This document shows, piece by piece, positions 18,774 to 27,082 of a DNA stretch of 64,000 bases (the stretch's first letter is position 1; each line of letters opens with the position of its first letter). The stretch lies in NCBI GenBank assembly GCA_000989955.1, contig LBTE01000001.1:142588-206587 (forward strand), given 5' to 3'. Under the pieces are notes generated by a model. It saw only the letters and a program-made list of their open reading frames with translations. It ran no database searches and had not been told where the DNA came from. A program made the translations under genes and the position numbers. This DNA comes from a candidate division TM6 bacterium GW2011_GWF2_37_49 (GTDB taxonomy: Bacteria > Babelota > Babeliae > Babelales > RVW-14).

Positions 18774-19891
18774 TGTAACGTTGATTTGTCTAAATGAACT
18801 CTCGAAGCTTCAGCTTTATTTTTGGATAAAAGGTGCTTAATTTGTTCTTGCAAGATATTCTGTTCTTGCAGCATTTTTTCTTTTTCTTGTCTTTTAAGGG
18901 CTAGTCTTTTGGATATCTCGTTTTTTATCTGTGCGACATGAATAACTTCTTTATTTAGTTCTGTCTTTGCGATTTCTATATCTCTAAAATCAAGAATTAA
19001 GCGCCTTTCTATCTCTGTTAAATAAGTCTTTGAGTCTTGCACCTTTAACTGTAATAATTCAAGTTCGCTTTCTCTAAGTTTTTCCTCTTCAGCAAGTTTT
19101 TCTATTTTTTGATTTGAGTAACGTATGCGTTCCTTTAAGAATTTCACATCTTGGTCGATGATTTCTGATTCAAATTTTATTATCTCTGTTTCAGAAAGTC
19201 CTGAATATTTGTTTTTTAATTTGTCGTCTTCTTTGCTCTGGTTTGCTCGGCTGATATTTTTATCTCTTTCCTTTTCCTTTGATTCGACTTGTTTTTGCAA
19301 AGACAAAAGTGTCTCTTTTTCGACTATGAGCTGCGTTTTTACTCTTTCCTTTTTCTTTTTGTCGGACTCAATTTGCGCTATTTGCTCGGAAATTTTTATT
19401 TGAGATTCTTGAAACTCTTTCCACGAATAAAGAGGCTTGTGTTCAGGTTTTGCAAGCTGAAGATACGCAAAAATTTCTTTTTGTAGAGCTATTCTTTTTT
19501 CAATTATTTCAATGGTTTCTTTGCCTAACTCCTGGCTATTAATCCAATTTTGTTTACGGGTGCTAAGTATTGAAAGCTTGCGATTAAGATACTCAATTTG
19601 CTTATCAGAAGCCCCTTTTCCCTGATTTTGAATTTTAGAAGCATCAAGATGAATTTGCATAATTGTATCAGTGCACTCTTTTATCAAAATCTCAATGCGA
19701 CTTTTTGCATCCGATAAATACAACTCTAGGTCAGAAATAGCTTTTTTTCTTACTTCGATATTGCTTAGGAATGACAGTCCTCCAGCATCTGATGTTAGTT
19801 TTTTAACGTCATTGCTTCCCCAAAAAATTGCACCGCAATTAAATTGAATTAAGGCAATATTTAGTAATATTAAAATTTTTTTAATTTGCAT
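18761..19891 (-). CDS. Exported coiled-coil protein, probable periplasmic half of an MscK-like channel
   Basis: The 376 residues have a signal peptide with a possible lipobox (LIQFNCGAIF) and then almost continuous charged coiled coil, rich in Lys, Glu and Gln. The C-terminus runs 13 bases into the MscS-family gene in another frame. In MscK/KefA the same kind of region is the N-terminal periplasmic part of one polypeptide, so this may be a split gene or a frameshifted one. Sequence alone does not tell a true split from a sequencing error. Confidence 0.65.
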   Translation of the reverse strand: MQIKKILILLNIALIQFNCGAIFWGSNDVKKLTSDAGGLSFLSNIEVRKKAISDLELYLSDAKSRIEILIKECTDTIMQIHLDASKIQNQGKGASDKQIEYLNRKLSILSTRKQNWINSQELGKETIEIIEKRIALQKEIFAYLQLAKPEHKPLYSWKEFQESQIKISEQIAQIESDKKKKERVKTQLIVEKETLLSLQKQVESKEKERDKNISRANQSKEDDKLKNKYSGLSETEIIKFESEIIDQDVKFLKERIRYSNQKIEKLAEEEKLRESELELLQLKVQDSKTYLTEIERRLILDFRDIEIAKTELNKEVIHVAQIKNEISKRLALKRQEKEKMLQEQNILQEQIKHLLSKNKAEASRVHLDKSTLQCFH

Positions 19892-19914
19892 AATAAACTC
19901 TCCAAAGGTTATTT

Positions 19915-20544
19915 TTAGCTTCCATAAAGAAACGCCAATGTTTTAAACGAACAAAAATTTGGGTGCTCCCTCAATCCTTCCATAATCAACACGTCCAAAT
20001 CCTTTTCATCGATAGATGCAAGCTGATTTTTTAGGAATTCTAATTTCTGGGCATGTGTAAAGTCAATAAAACTAAATGTTAGCTTATCATACACCGCAAG
20101 GCATCGTGAAATTTTGTTGTAAGAACAAAATCCAAACATGCTTAACAGTTTTATAACAAAAACTTTATGTACCAATAAAAAATTGTGCGATATATCGTGT
20201 TTACGCATAAACGTAAGCGTATCACACAAAAAAGCAAACACCTCTACGCAGGGCTTGTGATAAGGCGCAAAGTAATAACAAATCTCAAGAATGTGGTGAA
20301 TGAAACAAATATCAGAGTACGAATTATTTACGAAGCAAGCTAAAATTTCAACATCCAGGCATAACCAATTTTGATTTTGTTCGATTTTGGTAAATGAAAT
20401 AAGCATTCCTGGACAAATTTTAATACCAAAAAATATCTTTCTAAAAATCAAATTCCTCTTGCCTTCATTCATTGTTAAAACAGGAACATACGAATTGGCA
20501 TGATTCAATTTTTTAAGAACAAATGCTATTTTTCTTTCTTCCAT
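19915..20544 (-). CDS. Hypothetical protein, weakly RecO-like
   Basis: The 209-residue protein starts with a short beta-rich part (FVLKKLNHANSYVPVLTMNEGKRNLIFRK) and continues as a helical domain. The order, a small OB-like N-terminus followed by helices with HKVFVIKLLSMFGFCSYNKISRC, is reminiscent of the recombination mediator RecO, but no decisive motif is visible. It is the first gene of a run of four with 23 bases to the next gene. I would treat RecO as a hypothesis only. Confidence 0.4.
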   Translation of the reverse strand: MEERKIAFVLKKLNHANSYVPVLTMNEGKRNLIFRKIFFGIKICPGMLISFTKIEQNQNWLCLDVEILACFVNNSYSDICFIHHILEICYYFAPYHKPCVEVFAFLCDTLTFMRKHDISHNFLLVHKVFVIKLLSMFGFCSYNKISRCLAVYDKLTFSFIDFTHAQKLEFLKNQLASIDEKDLDVLIMEGLREHPNFCSFKTLAFLYGS

Positions 20545-20629
20545 TTTTTTCTCAATAATTTAAACTTACGATCCAATCGCTAAAATTCATTTACCCAAAC
20601 AACTTTTCAGATCGCGCCTTACAACGCCT

Positions 20630-20772
20630 ACGGCACTTTTTGCAATTTTTAAAAAATTTTACCGTGAGACAGCTTCAGTTCGTGGCTTGCAGGCCGTATC
20701 GTAAAAATTATTAATTTATTGTAACGTCCGATACACAGCTAGACACCAAAGACCATAACAAGTGTATAAGCC
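20630..20772 (-). repeat. Dispersed intergenic hairpin element, copy 4 (reverse)
   Basis: On the minus strand it gives GATACGGCCTGCAAGC, a weaker hairpin, then AAATTTTTTAAAAATTGCAAAAAGTGCC. The 5' module is GGCTTATACACTTG. It lies in the 369-bp gap between divergent genes; apart from AT-rich DNA with likely promoters near 20.8-20.9 kb, I see nothing else there. Confidence 0.65.
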
Positions 20773-20913
20773 TTACAATCACTCTTTTGGCCTATTTAAT
20801 TTTATAAATTATTTTACACCGTCAGGCATAAATTTTTAATGGTGACAAGGTCATGATGGTATGTTAGCATTTTTAATGTTACATAAGTATAGAAAATAAG
20901 AAAAAGGGAGAGC

Positions 20914-21690
20914 ATGACCAAAAAATACACCTTTGTTGCAAATTGGAAGATGTATTTAAATTTTGATGAATCAATCAAATATATAACAGATAACATGGAT
21001 GCACTAATTAACTTGGCGCAGTTACCCGATACGAAAATTGTTATTGGGCCATCTTTTCCAATGATTTATCCAATGACTCATATGCTGAAATCAAGCAAAA
21101 TAGAATTTAGTGCACAAGATTGCTCAACTCACGCAAATGGGGCTTTTACAGGGCAAGTTAGCGTTAAAACTTTAAGCGAAATTGGTTGTAAATACTGCAT
21201 AATTGGTCACAGCGAAATACGACACTACAACAATGAAACAGATGAAATTGTCGCAAAAAAAATTGATCTTTTAATCGATCAAAAAATTAGCCCTATAATC
21301 TGCATTGGTGAAAATGAATCACAAAAAAAAGATGGGCATACGTTTAGTGTTCTCGAAGAACAAATTAAAAATGTTTTGGAACTAGTAAAAATTGAATGCA
21401 ATAAATTAAATGGCCTACCTATTTTTATTGCCTATGAGCCTCTTTGGAGTATCGGATCCGGAACAATTCCAGAAAAAGACCACCTCGAAACAGTCTTTGC
21501 ATGGCTTCATGGTCAAGTGCAAAAAAATAGTGCATCAACGCATTGGAACCTCTTATACGGTGGAAGTTTGAGCGAAGAAAATATTGCCGCATTTAAAAAA
21601 ATAGACTATTTGTCAGGTTTTTTAATTGGCAAATCTAGCACAAACTTTCAGGAATTTGAAAAAATTGTAAAAAAAATATACTATTCATAG
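20914..21690 (+). CDS. tpiA: Triosephosphate isomerase
   Basis: Interconverts dihydroxyacetone phosphate and glyceraldehyde 3-phosphate. The 258 residues contain the catalytic Lys12 in FVANWKMY, the catalytic His in CIIGHSEIRHY, and Glu in AYEPLWSIGSG. Two usually strict motifs are altered: WAIGTGK reads WSIGSGT, so the loop-6 Lys is lost, and the phosphate-binding DGFLVGGAS reads SGFLIGKSS. The active site triad is intact, so activity is likely. It starts after GGGAG, with a large divergent gap upstream, and heads a plus-strand run with secG and the mla genes. Confidence 0.9.
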   Translation: MTKKYTFVANWKMYLNFDESIKYITDNMDALINLAQLPDTKIVIGPSFPMIYPMTHMLKSSKIEFSAQDCSTHANGAFTGQVSVKTLSEIGCKYCIIGHSEIRHYNNETDEIVAKKIDLLIDQKISPIICIGENESQKKDGHTFSVLEEQIKNVLELVKIECNKLNGLPIFIAYEPLWSIGSGTIPEKDHLETVFAWLHGQVQKNSASTHWNLLYGGSLSEENIAAFKKIDYLSGFLIGKSSTNFQEFEKIVKKIYYS

Positions 21691-21749
21691 AGTGATAAAA
21701 ATTTTAAAGTACGCGCAGAGTTTAACCTCAAAATATCGAAAGTTTAAAA

Positions 21750-22091
21750 ATGTTTACTCTTTTATTGATTCTATTCACAATTTTGGCAATACTTTTGGCA
21801 ATTGTTATCTTGATTCAGCCAGGAAAAGGAGATATGGGTCTTGGCAGTATAGGCACAGGAACGCAAGTTTTGTTTGGCGGATCTGGTGGACGCAGCTTCT
21901 TTGAAAAAATTACATGGACGCTAGGTGCAATTTTTATTCTTGGCGCGCTTGGCTTATCATTAATTAAAACAAAAGAAACGCAGACTTCCAGATTTGTTGA
22001 TTATACGGCCAAAGAAAGACCGGCAGCAAAACTTCCTGCTCAAGAATCAGCCAAACCTGCACAGGAACAGCCAGCTGAAGAAGAAGAGTAA
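21750..22091 (+). CDS. secG: Preprotein translocase subunit SecG
   Basis: SecG is the small accessory subunit of the SecYEG channel, which exports the many signal-peptide proteins of this window. The 113 residues have the family plan: helix 1, the loop IQPGKGDMGLGSIGTGTQ with LFGGSGGRSFFEKITW, and helix 2, then a Pro/Ala/Gln/Glu-rich tail. It follows tpiA by 59 bases, a neighbour pair common in bacteria. Confidence 0.92.
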   Translation: MFTLLLILFTILAILLAIVILIQPGKGDMGLGSIGTGTQVLFGGSGGRSFFEKITWTLGAIFILGALGLSLIKTKETQTSRFVDYTAKERPAAKLPAQESAKPAQEQPAEEEE

Positions 22092-22119
22092 ACCTCACTT
22101 CTTGATAGGAACTTAAAAA

Positions 22120-22899
22120 GTGTTTGCTAATTTTATTGATATTGTGGGTAAAAAAACAATAGAAGCTTGTGATATATTCGGCGACATAGCGCTTTTTGTT
22201 TATGAAACGTTTGATTCGATGTTTGGATCAACGATTAAGTTTAAAAAAGTCTTTTATCAAATGAACTATATCGGCGTGAATTCAATTGGCGTGGTAATTT
22301 TGGTTGGTATGACCGTAGGAGCAGCCATTGCACTACAAAGCTATATAGGACTCGAGCGTTTTGGAGCAACACAATTTATTGGGCCAATTGTATATATCGG
22401 TATGACGCGAGAATTTGGCCCGGTTTTTACTGCAATTATGGTAATTGGTCGTGCAGGATCTGCTATGACTTCAGAGATAGGCACCATGCGAATAACTGAA
22501 CAAATTGATGCGTTGCAAACGCTTTGCATTGATACTAAGCAATATTTAATTGTTCCAAGGCTTATTGCAGGCACCTTTATTTTGCCTTTTTTATCAATAT
22601 TTTGCACAATGTTTGGGATAGCGGCCGGGTACGTTGTAGCTGTTTACGTTCTTGGCATAAATCCTGAAATATACTACCAAGCCATAATCGAAAACGTTTC
22701 AATTAGCGACATAACAAATGGATTAATAAAAGCCACAGTTTTTGGCTTTTTATTGACAGTTATAACTACCTACAAGGGTTTTTTTGCAAGGGGCGGAGCT
22801 CAAGGAGTTGGCATAGCAATTACTCAAAGTGTGGTTTACTCAATTTTAACCGTTGTTGTAGCGGATTATATACTCACCGCTCTAATGTTTACAAAATGA
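22120..22899 (+). CDS. mlaE: MlaE-family lipid ABC transporter permease
   Basis: A GTG at 22120 after GATAGGA is the best start, giving 259 residues. The sequence matches MlaE/YrbE permeases: MTVGAAIALQSYIG, GPVFTAIMVIGRAGSAMTSEIGTM split around the conserved Gly-Arg-Ala-Gly, and MRITEQIDALQ. The protein should form the inner-membrane part of a phospholipid transporter between the membranes. Its stop overlaps the ATG of the ATPase gene by four bases. No MCE-domain gene (MlaD) follows in this window. Confidence 0.92.
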   Translation: MFANFIDIVGKKTIEACDIFGDIALFVYETFDSMFGSTIKFKKVFYQMNYIGVNSIGVVILVGMTVGAAIALQSYIGLERFGATQFIGPIVYIGMTREFGPVFTAIMVIGRAGSAMTSEIGTMRITEQIDALQTLCIDTKQYLIVPRLIAGTFILPFLSIFCTMFGIAAGYVVAVYVLGINPEIYYQAIIENVSISDITNGLIKATVFGFLLTVITTYKGFFARGGAQGVGIAITQSVVYSILTVVVADYILTALMFTK

Positions 22900-23651
22900 T
22901 AGAATTAAAAAATCTAACCAAATCATTCGGGACTAAACTCATCACAAACAGCCTAGATCTTACAATCGAAGGCGGTGAATTTTTGGCAATCATTGGACGT
23001 TCCGGTGAAGGAAAATCTGTTTTATTAAAGCAGATCATAGGGCTTATAAAACCTACAGATGGCAGCGTTATTATTGATGGACAAGACTTAACCAAATTGC
23101 AACCCAAGCAACAAAAAGATATTTTTAAAAAATGCGGCTATGTATTCCAATTTGCCGCGCTGCTCGATTCATTGACGGTTTTTGAAAATGTTGGAATAAC
23201 AATGCTTGAAGATGGTGAGTCTGAAGAAAAAGTAAGGCCCTTGGTTATTCAAAAATTGGCAAGCGTTGGACTTACGGCAGACGTTCTGGATAAGTTCCCA
23301 AATGAGCTTTCAGGTGGCATGAAAAAGCGAGTGGGATTGGCAAGAACTCTCATGCTTAATCCAAAAATATTGATCTATGATGAGCCAACAACAGGCCTTG
23401 ATCCGATAACAATACGATTAATTCACGAGTTAATCAAAAAGACTCATTCTTCTTGTCAGGCAACAACTGTCGTAATTTCACATGACGTTGATGTATTCAA
23501 CTACGCAACGACTGTTGCAATGTTGCATCAAGGCAAAATCGTTTATAAAGGCTCTACAAAAGATATATGGGATTGTCCAAATCCTTACATTTATCAATTT
23601 ATCAGGGGCTTGCCAGAGGGTCCGATAGAACAAATCGGTTTCGTAAAATAA
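22896..23651 (+). CDS. mlaF: MlaF-family ABC transporter ATPase
   Basis: This 251-residue ATPase powers the MlaE permease. It has Walker A GRSGEGKS, a Q-loop in GYVFQFAALLDSLTVFENV, the signature LSGGMKKRVGLAR, Walker B ILIYDEPTTGLDP and the switch His in VVISHD. The QFAALLDSLTV stretch is typical of the Mkl/MlaF branch. The ATGA overlap with mlaE indicates translational coupling. Confidence 0.94.
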   Translation: MIELKNLTKSFGTKLITNSLDLTIEGGEFLAIIGRSGEGKSVLLKQIIGLIKPTDGSVIIDGQDLTKLQPKQQKDIFKKCGYVFQFAALLDSLTVFENVGITMLEDGESEEKVRPLVIQKLASVGLTADVLDKFPNELSGGMKKRVGLARTLMLNPKILIYDEPTTGLDPITIRLIHELIKKTHSSCQATTVVISHDVDVFNYATTVAMLHQGKIVYKGSTKDIWDCPNPYIYQFIRGLPEGPIEQIGFVK

Positions 23652-23682
23652 TAATTTTTTACCTTTTAACAAGAGCAAGGTT

Positions 23683-24981
23683 ATGAATAATTCACCTCTA
23701 ATTTTAATTATTGACGACGAGCAAGCGATTTTAAAAACACTTCAAGAGGCTCTTGTTGACGAAAATTTCAGAGTAAACACACTCAATGATGGCTCAAGGG
23801 CTCTCGATGTTATTGGTGAGTTAATTCCAGATATGATCATGCTTGATATTTTTATGCCAAATTGCAACGGTATAGAGCTTTTAATAAAAATAAAAAAAGA
23901 ATACCCGCAGCAAAAAGTCATTATTATATCTGGTTTTGGCAACGTGCCCATTGCTGTTGACGCGGTAAAAAATGGAGCATTCGATTTTATTGAAAAACCT
24001 CTAAATTTAGATGATATACTGCCCAAATTATCAGTACTTAAATCAGACTATGTAACTAGAAAAGACAGCTCAACACAAGTAAATATGGCAAAATATTTAG
24101 AAAAGGGCATAGTTGGTGAAAGCGCTCTTTTTATTGAGCTATTAACACAAGTTAATAACATTGCAAATCTTAAATATCCATTATTAATTTACGGACAACC
24201 TGGCACAGGGAAAACGGTTATTTCAAAATTTATTCACTCCACAAGCAGATTTAGCGCTATGCCTTTCATCTCGACTGACTGTTCGATAGAGACTACCATG
24301 CAGCTTGATTCGGAAACATTAAATGGCATTGTATTTTTTAAACACATTGATGAGTTGAGCGGTGAAAATCAAAAAAAAATGTTAGCATTTTTAGAAAGCG
24401 ATGCTTATAAAGAAAAAAATGTGCGTGGTGAAATAAGAATAATCGCAACGTCAGGCAAGCCTTTGCTGAAAATGGTTTTGGAGCATGGATGGAGTAGTCA
24501 ACTTTTTCACAAACTCAACATAACTCCAATTGAATTACCATCACTTTCCAAGCGCAGGTATGACATTCCGCTTTTAATTGATCACATCATAAAAATTATA
24601 AATGAAAAATACCGCCGCAAAGTCTCTCTAGACAATTTAAGTATTCGATATCTGAGAAACAGAAATTGGCTTGGCAATGTAACCGAATTAAAAAATTTTG
24701 TTGAAAAGCTCGTAACTTTGTCAAAAACAGGTGATGCTAAAGTATCAATTGAAGATATTCAAGTTTTAGAATCTGAACAAGATATTGAATTTGTTGAGGA
24801 GCAGTCATTCTTGATGTTTCAATCACTTGATGATGCAACTACAACATTTCAAAAACGTTACATCTCCTACCTTCTCAAAAAAAATAATTTTGATTTGAAC
24901 CAAGTGGCAGACAAATTAAAAATGAGTCTTGAAAGTCTAAAGACAAAGCTTTATGAATTGAATATTAACCATAAAGATTGA
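23683..24981 (+). CDS. NtrC-like response regulator with a degraded AAA+ domain
   Basis: The 432 residues have an intact receiver domain (1-120) with Asp11, Asp12 and phospho-acceptor Asp55, an AAA+ domain (about 135-370) and a Fis-type helix-turn-helix (about 390-430). The Walker A GQPGTGKT (about 172-179) is kept, but the Walker B FLDEI position reads FFKHI, the GAFTGA loop that contacts sigma-54 is deleted, the arginine-finger region reads WSSQLFHKLN, and the sensor II GNVRELKN reads GNVTELKN. It is therefore unlikely to hydrolyse ATP or to activate sigma-54 in the usual way. No partner kinase is next to it. Confidence 0.85.
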   Translation: MNNSPLILIIDDEQAILKTLQEALVDENFRVNTLNDGSRALDVIGELIPDMIMLDIFMPNCNGIELLIKIKKEYPQQKVIIISGFGNVPIAVDAVKNGAFDFIEKPLNLDDILPKLSVLKSDYVTRKDSSTQVNMAKYLEKGIVGESALFIELLTQVNNIANLKYPLLIYGQPGTGKTVISKFIHSTSRFSAMPFISTDCSIETTMQLDSETLNGIVFFKHIDELSGENQKKMLAFLESDAYKEKNVRGEIRIIATSGKPLLKMVLEHGWSSQLFHKLNITPIELPSLSKRRYDIPLLIDHIIKIINEKYRRKVSLDNLSIRYLRNRNWLGNVTELKNFVEKLVTLSKTGDAKVSIEDIQVLESEQDIEFVEEQSFLMFQSLDDATTTFQKRYISYLLKKNNFDLNQVADKLKMSLESLKTKLYELNINHKD

Positions 24982-25030
24982 ATTTAATTTTGATATATTA
25001 ATAGATGCGTCAAAACTGCCATATCCATTG

Positions 25031-25170
25031 GTATACATCTATATTAATATCTTAAATCATGCATCAAATGCGGTCTGTCACAAAATTAACAAGTTTTAAG
25101 ATGCCGCCTGCTAGCGAAGATCTGGAGCTGTTTTACGATTATAATTTTTAAAAATTGCGAAAAGTCGCAT
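25031..25170 (+). repeat. Dispersed intergenic hairpin element, copy 5
   Basis: It begins with GGTATACATC, then AACAAGTTTTAAGATGCCGCCTGC (positions 25089-25112), a degraded hairpin, and ends AAAAATTGCGAAAAGTCGCAT. It fills the gap between two convergent genes. Confidence 0.7.
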
Positions 25171-25182
25171 TCGCATTTAAGC

Positions 25183-26028
25183 TCAAGCTTGCGCTGTTAT
25201 GTTTGCAACTTTTTTGGCTTCTTCGCTGTCGTCATTCAATATTTTTTGAACCAAATTTTTAGACTTGTTGTCCAAAACATAGGCTTTTGTGCGCTTGTCT
25301 GTGAGTCCGTAACGAATGCCAACAAAATTGATCCCCATTTCTTGCGTTGTAGCTTTTACAGAGTCAATGTTTTTTAGCTTATCATCTACGAAAACAATGT
25401 TTTTAACCTTTAAGTCGGGTTTGCTTGTCAAAAAAGCTTTAAGAGCCTGCCCCTTACGATAACCATTGCATAGCAAGACGCCTTTGCAGTAAGTTGCTCC
25501 AACCTTGGCGAGATCCAAATTAATACCATCTTCTGGAATGCTTCCTTTTTCAATGTCTATTTCAACGGATTTAAGTTGTCGAAAAAGGCTATTTACTAAA
25601 CAAAGAGATCTTACTGTCAGGATCATAACGTTGTGACCGTCAGCTTTTAATCCATCAATCAACGCTTTCGTACTTTTATCAACCGGTTGCGCTTCAGCAG
25701 TTCGTTGAATCTTTTCATAAATAGGCAGTAGACTTTTTACAGCAGATTCCTTTTTCATTCCGCCATTTTCTAGTTCTACAACCATTGCACAAAACCAAGC
25801 ATCAAATCCGTAATCTTCTTTTCCCTCAACAATCACGTTGTCAAAATCAAATATAAACAAAGTATCTTGCTCAATAAATTTTTTAACATCCTCAATTGAA
25901 TTGCTTTCTATAACTTGGCATTGAGCGATAGCCTTTTTTGATAAGAAATTACCAAATTTAAAACAAATGACAGATATACACGCTAAACCAAATAAAAATG
26001 CCACATTTTTTATTTTCATAATTTTCAT
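25183..26028 (-). CDS. Secreted HAD-like protein (DUF2608 type)
   Basis: The 281 residues start with an N-terminal hydrophobic signal or anchor (about 8-28). The haloacid dehalogenase motif I is FIFDFDNVIV, with Asp61 and Asp63 as candidate nucleophile and acid, and later motifs are VMILTVRS and NIVFVDDKLKNIDS. This arrangement resembles the DUF2608 proteins known from Legionella, Chlamydia-like bacteria and Dependentiae. A phosphatase acting outside the cytoplasm is likely; the substrate is unknown. The gene stands alone. Confidence 0.75.
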   Translation of the reverse strand: MKIMKIKNVAFLFGLACISVICFKFGNFLSKKAIAQCQVIESNSIEDVKKFIEQDTLFIFDFDNVIVEGKEDYGFDAWFCAMVVELENGGMKKESAVKSLLPIYEKIQRTAEAQPVDKSTKALIDGLKADGHNVMILTVRSLCLVNSLFRQLKSVEIDIEKGSIPEDGINLDLAKVGATYCKGVLLCNGYRKGQALKAFLTSKPDLKVKNIVFVDDKLKNIDSVKATTQEMGINFVGIRYGLTDKRTKAYVLDNKSKNLVQKILNDDSEEAKKVANITAQA

Positions 26029-26177
26029 ACGCTAGTCCTTATTTATTGTTTACACTTAAATATTTAAATTAAATTCGTATCATTTTACGTATTTTAAATT
26101 TTTTGTCAGTTAAAACTTTATTTCTAGACTAGATCAATTAAATAAGTCCCATAAATCCATGCGCTATCGGTATATTT

Positions 26178-26206
26178 TTGACATGTCTTTAGTTTTAAAA
26201 TATGAA
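26178..26206 (+). promoter_or_regulatory. Sigma70-type promoter of the cyclin gene
   Basis: TTGACA (26178-26183) and TATGAA (26201-26206) are 17 bases apart, about 70 bases before the chosen ATG at 26275. Confidence 0.5.
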
Positions 26207-26274
26207 AACTTATAATTAATTTAATATTGCTTGAGGTATTTATTAAAGGTTGGTTTTTTATCGTTGGGGGAATA

Positions 26275-26997
26275 ATGTTTTACTCTGCATTTAATTTATC
26301 TATTTTGTTTGTCTTTATAAGCACACTAAATCTATGTGGAATGGAGGCCTGCTATAATAAAGAAAAGCACAAACCACAAGATTTTGATTTTGTTAATATA
26401 ATTTTTATTAAAACCATTGAAGACGTGGATGTTTTGATGGAAAATGACCAAGTAATAACATCAACCGATACAAGCTTAATACCATTGCCATTTCGCAGCT
26501 TTTTTGGCAGTGGGCTTATGCCAGGAATACCTCCAATGGATTATTTAGAAGGACTATACCAGAATCTTTCGTGTTCTCCAGAATGTTACAAATTGGCTCT
26601 CATTTATATCAATAGAGTAATAAAAAATGCAAACACTTTAGAGCTGTATAAAGTATTTAATAACATATCATTTTATCGAATGTATCTTGCTGCAGTTGTT
26701 GTGGCAATAAAATTTCATGACGACGATTTTTTTTCAAATGCTCATTATGCCGTGATTGGTGGAGTTGACAACACCGAAGAGATGAATATTTTGGAGAGAG
26801 CCTTTTTGCAAGCAATAAAGCATAAACTTTTTATTTCAACAGAAGAATGGGATGCCTTTGATGACGAGCTAATTATTGATACATCAACAAAAGAGTTTTC
26901 AGCAGGCCCATTCATCGACTATAAATCAACCGACACCCAATACAGTAGCACATGGTTAACAATTAATAAATTTTATAATGTGGCCAGCCAGACATGA
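26275..26997 (+). CDS. Secreted PHO80/Pcl-type cyclin-like protein
   Basis: I start at the ATG at 26275 after GGGGGA; it gives 240 residues with a signal peptide (MFYSAFNLSILFVFISTLNL). The body matches the PHO80-like cyclin fold: PPMDYLEGLY (86-95), LSCSPECYKLALIYINRVI (98-116), AAVVVAIKFHDDDFFSNAHYA split as AAVVVAIKFHDD and FFSNAHYAVIGGV, then NTEEMNILERAFL. The conserved cyclin-box Arg (YINR), Lys (IKFHDD) and Glu (NILE) are present. In eukaryotes these proteins activate cyclin-dependent kinases. A bacterial exported copy suggests an effector acquired from a host. The last codons lie inside a fragment of the intergenic element. Confidence 0.85.
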   Translation: MFYSAFNLSILFVFISTLNLCGMEACYNKEKHKPQDFDFVNIIFIKTIEDVDVLMENDQVITSTDTSLIPLPFRSFFGSGLMPGIPPMDYLEGLYQNLSCSPECYKLALIYINRVIKNANTLELYKVFNNISFYRMYLAAVVVAIKFHDDDFFSNAHYAVIGGVDNTEEMNILERAFLQAIKHKLFISTEEWDAFDDELIIDTSTKEFSAGPFIDYKSTDTQYSSTWLTINKFYNVASQT

Positions 26998-27038
26998 TCA
27001 GGAGCTGGTAGCAGATGTGTTTTTTCAGAAATTGATAA
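26981..27038 (+). repeat. Fragment of the dispersed hairpin element (copy 6)
   Basis: CCAGCCAGACATGATCAGGA followed by GCTGG matches the hairpin region of copy 8 at 37.4 kb (shared GATCAGGAGCTGG). It overlaps the last five codons and stop of the cyclin gene. Only the centre of the element is recognisable. Confidence 0.4.
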
Positions 27039-27082
27039 TAATTCAGAGAGCAAAAAAGCTAATTTTTTGATAAAATTTAAAA

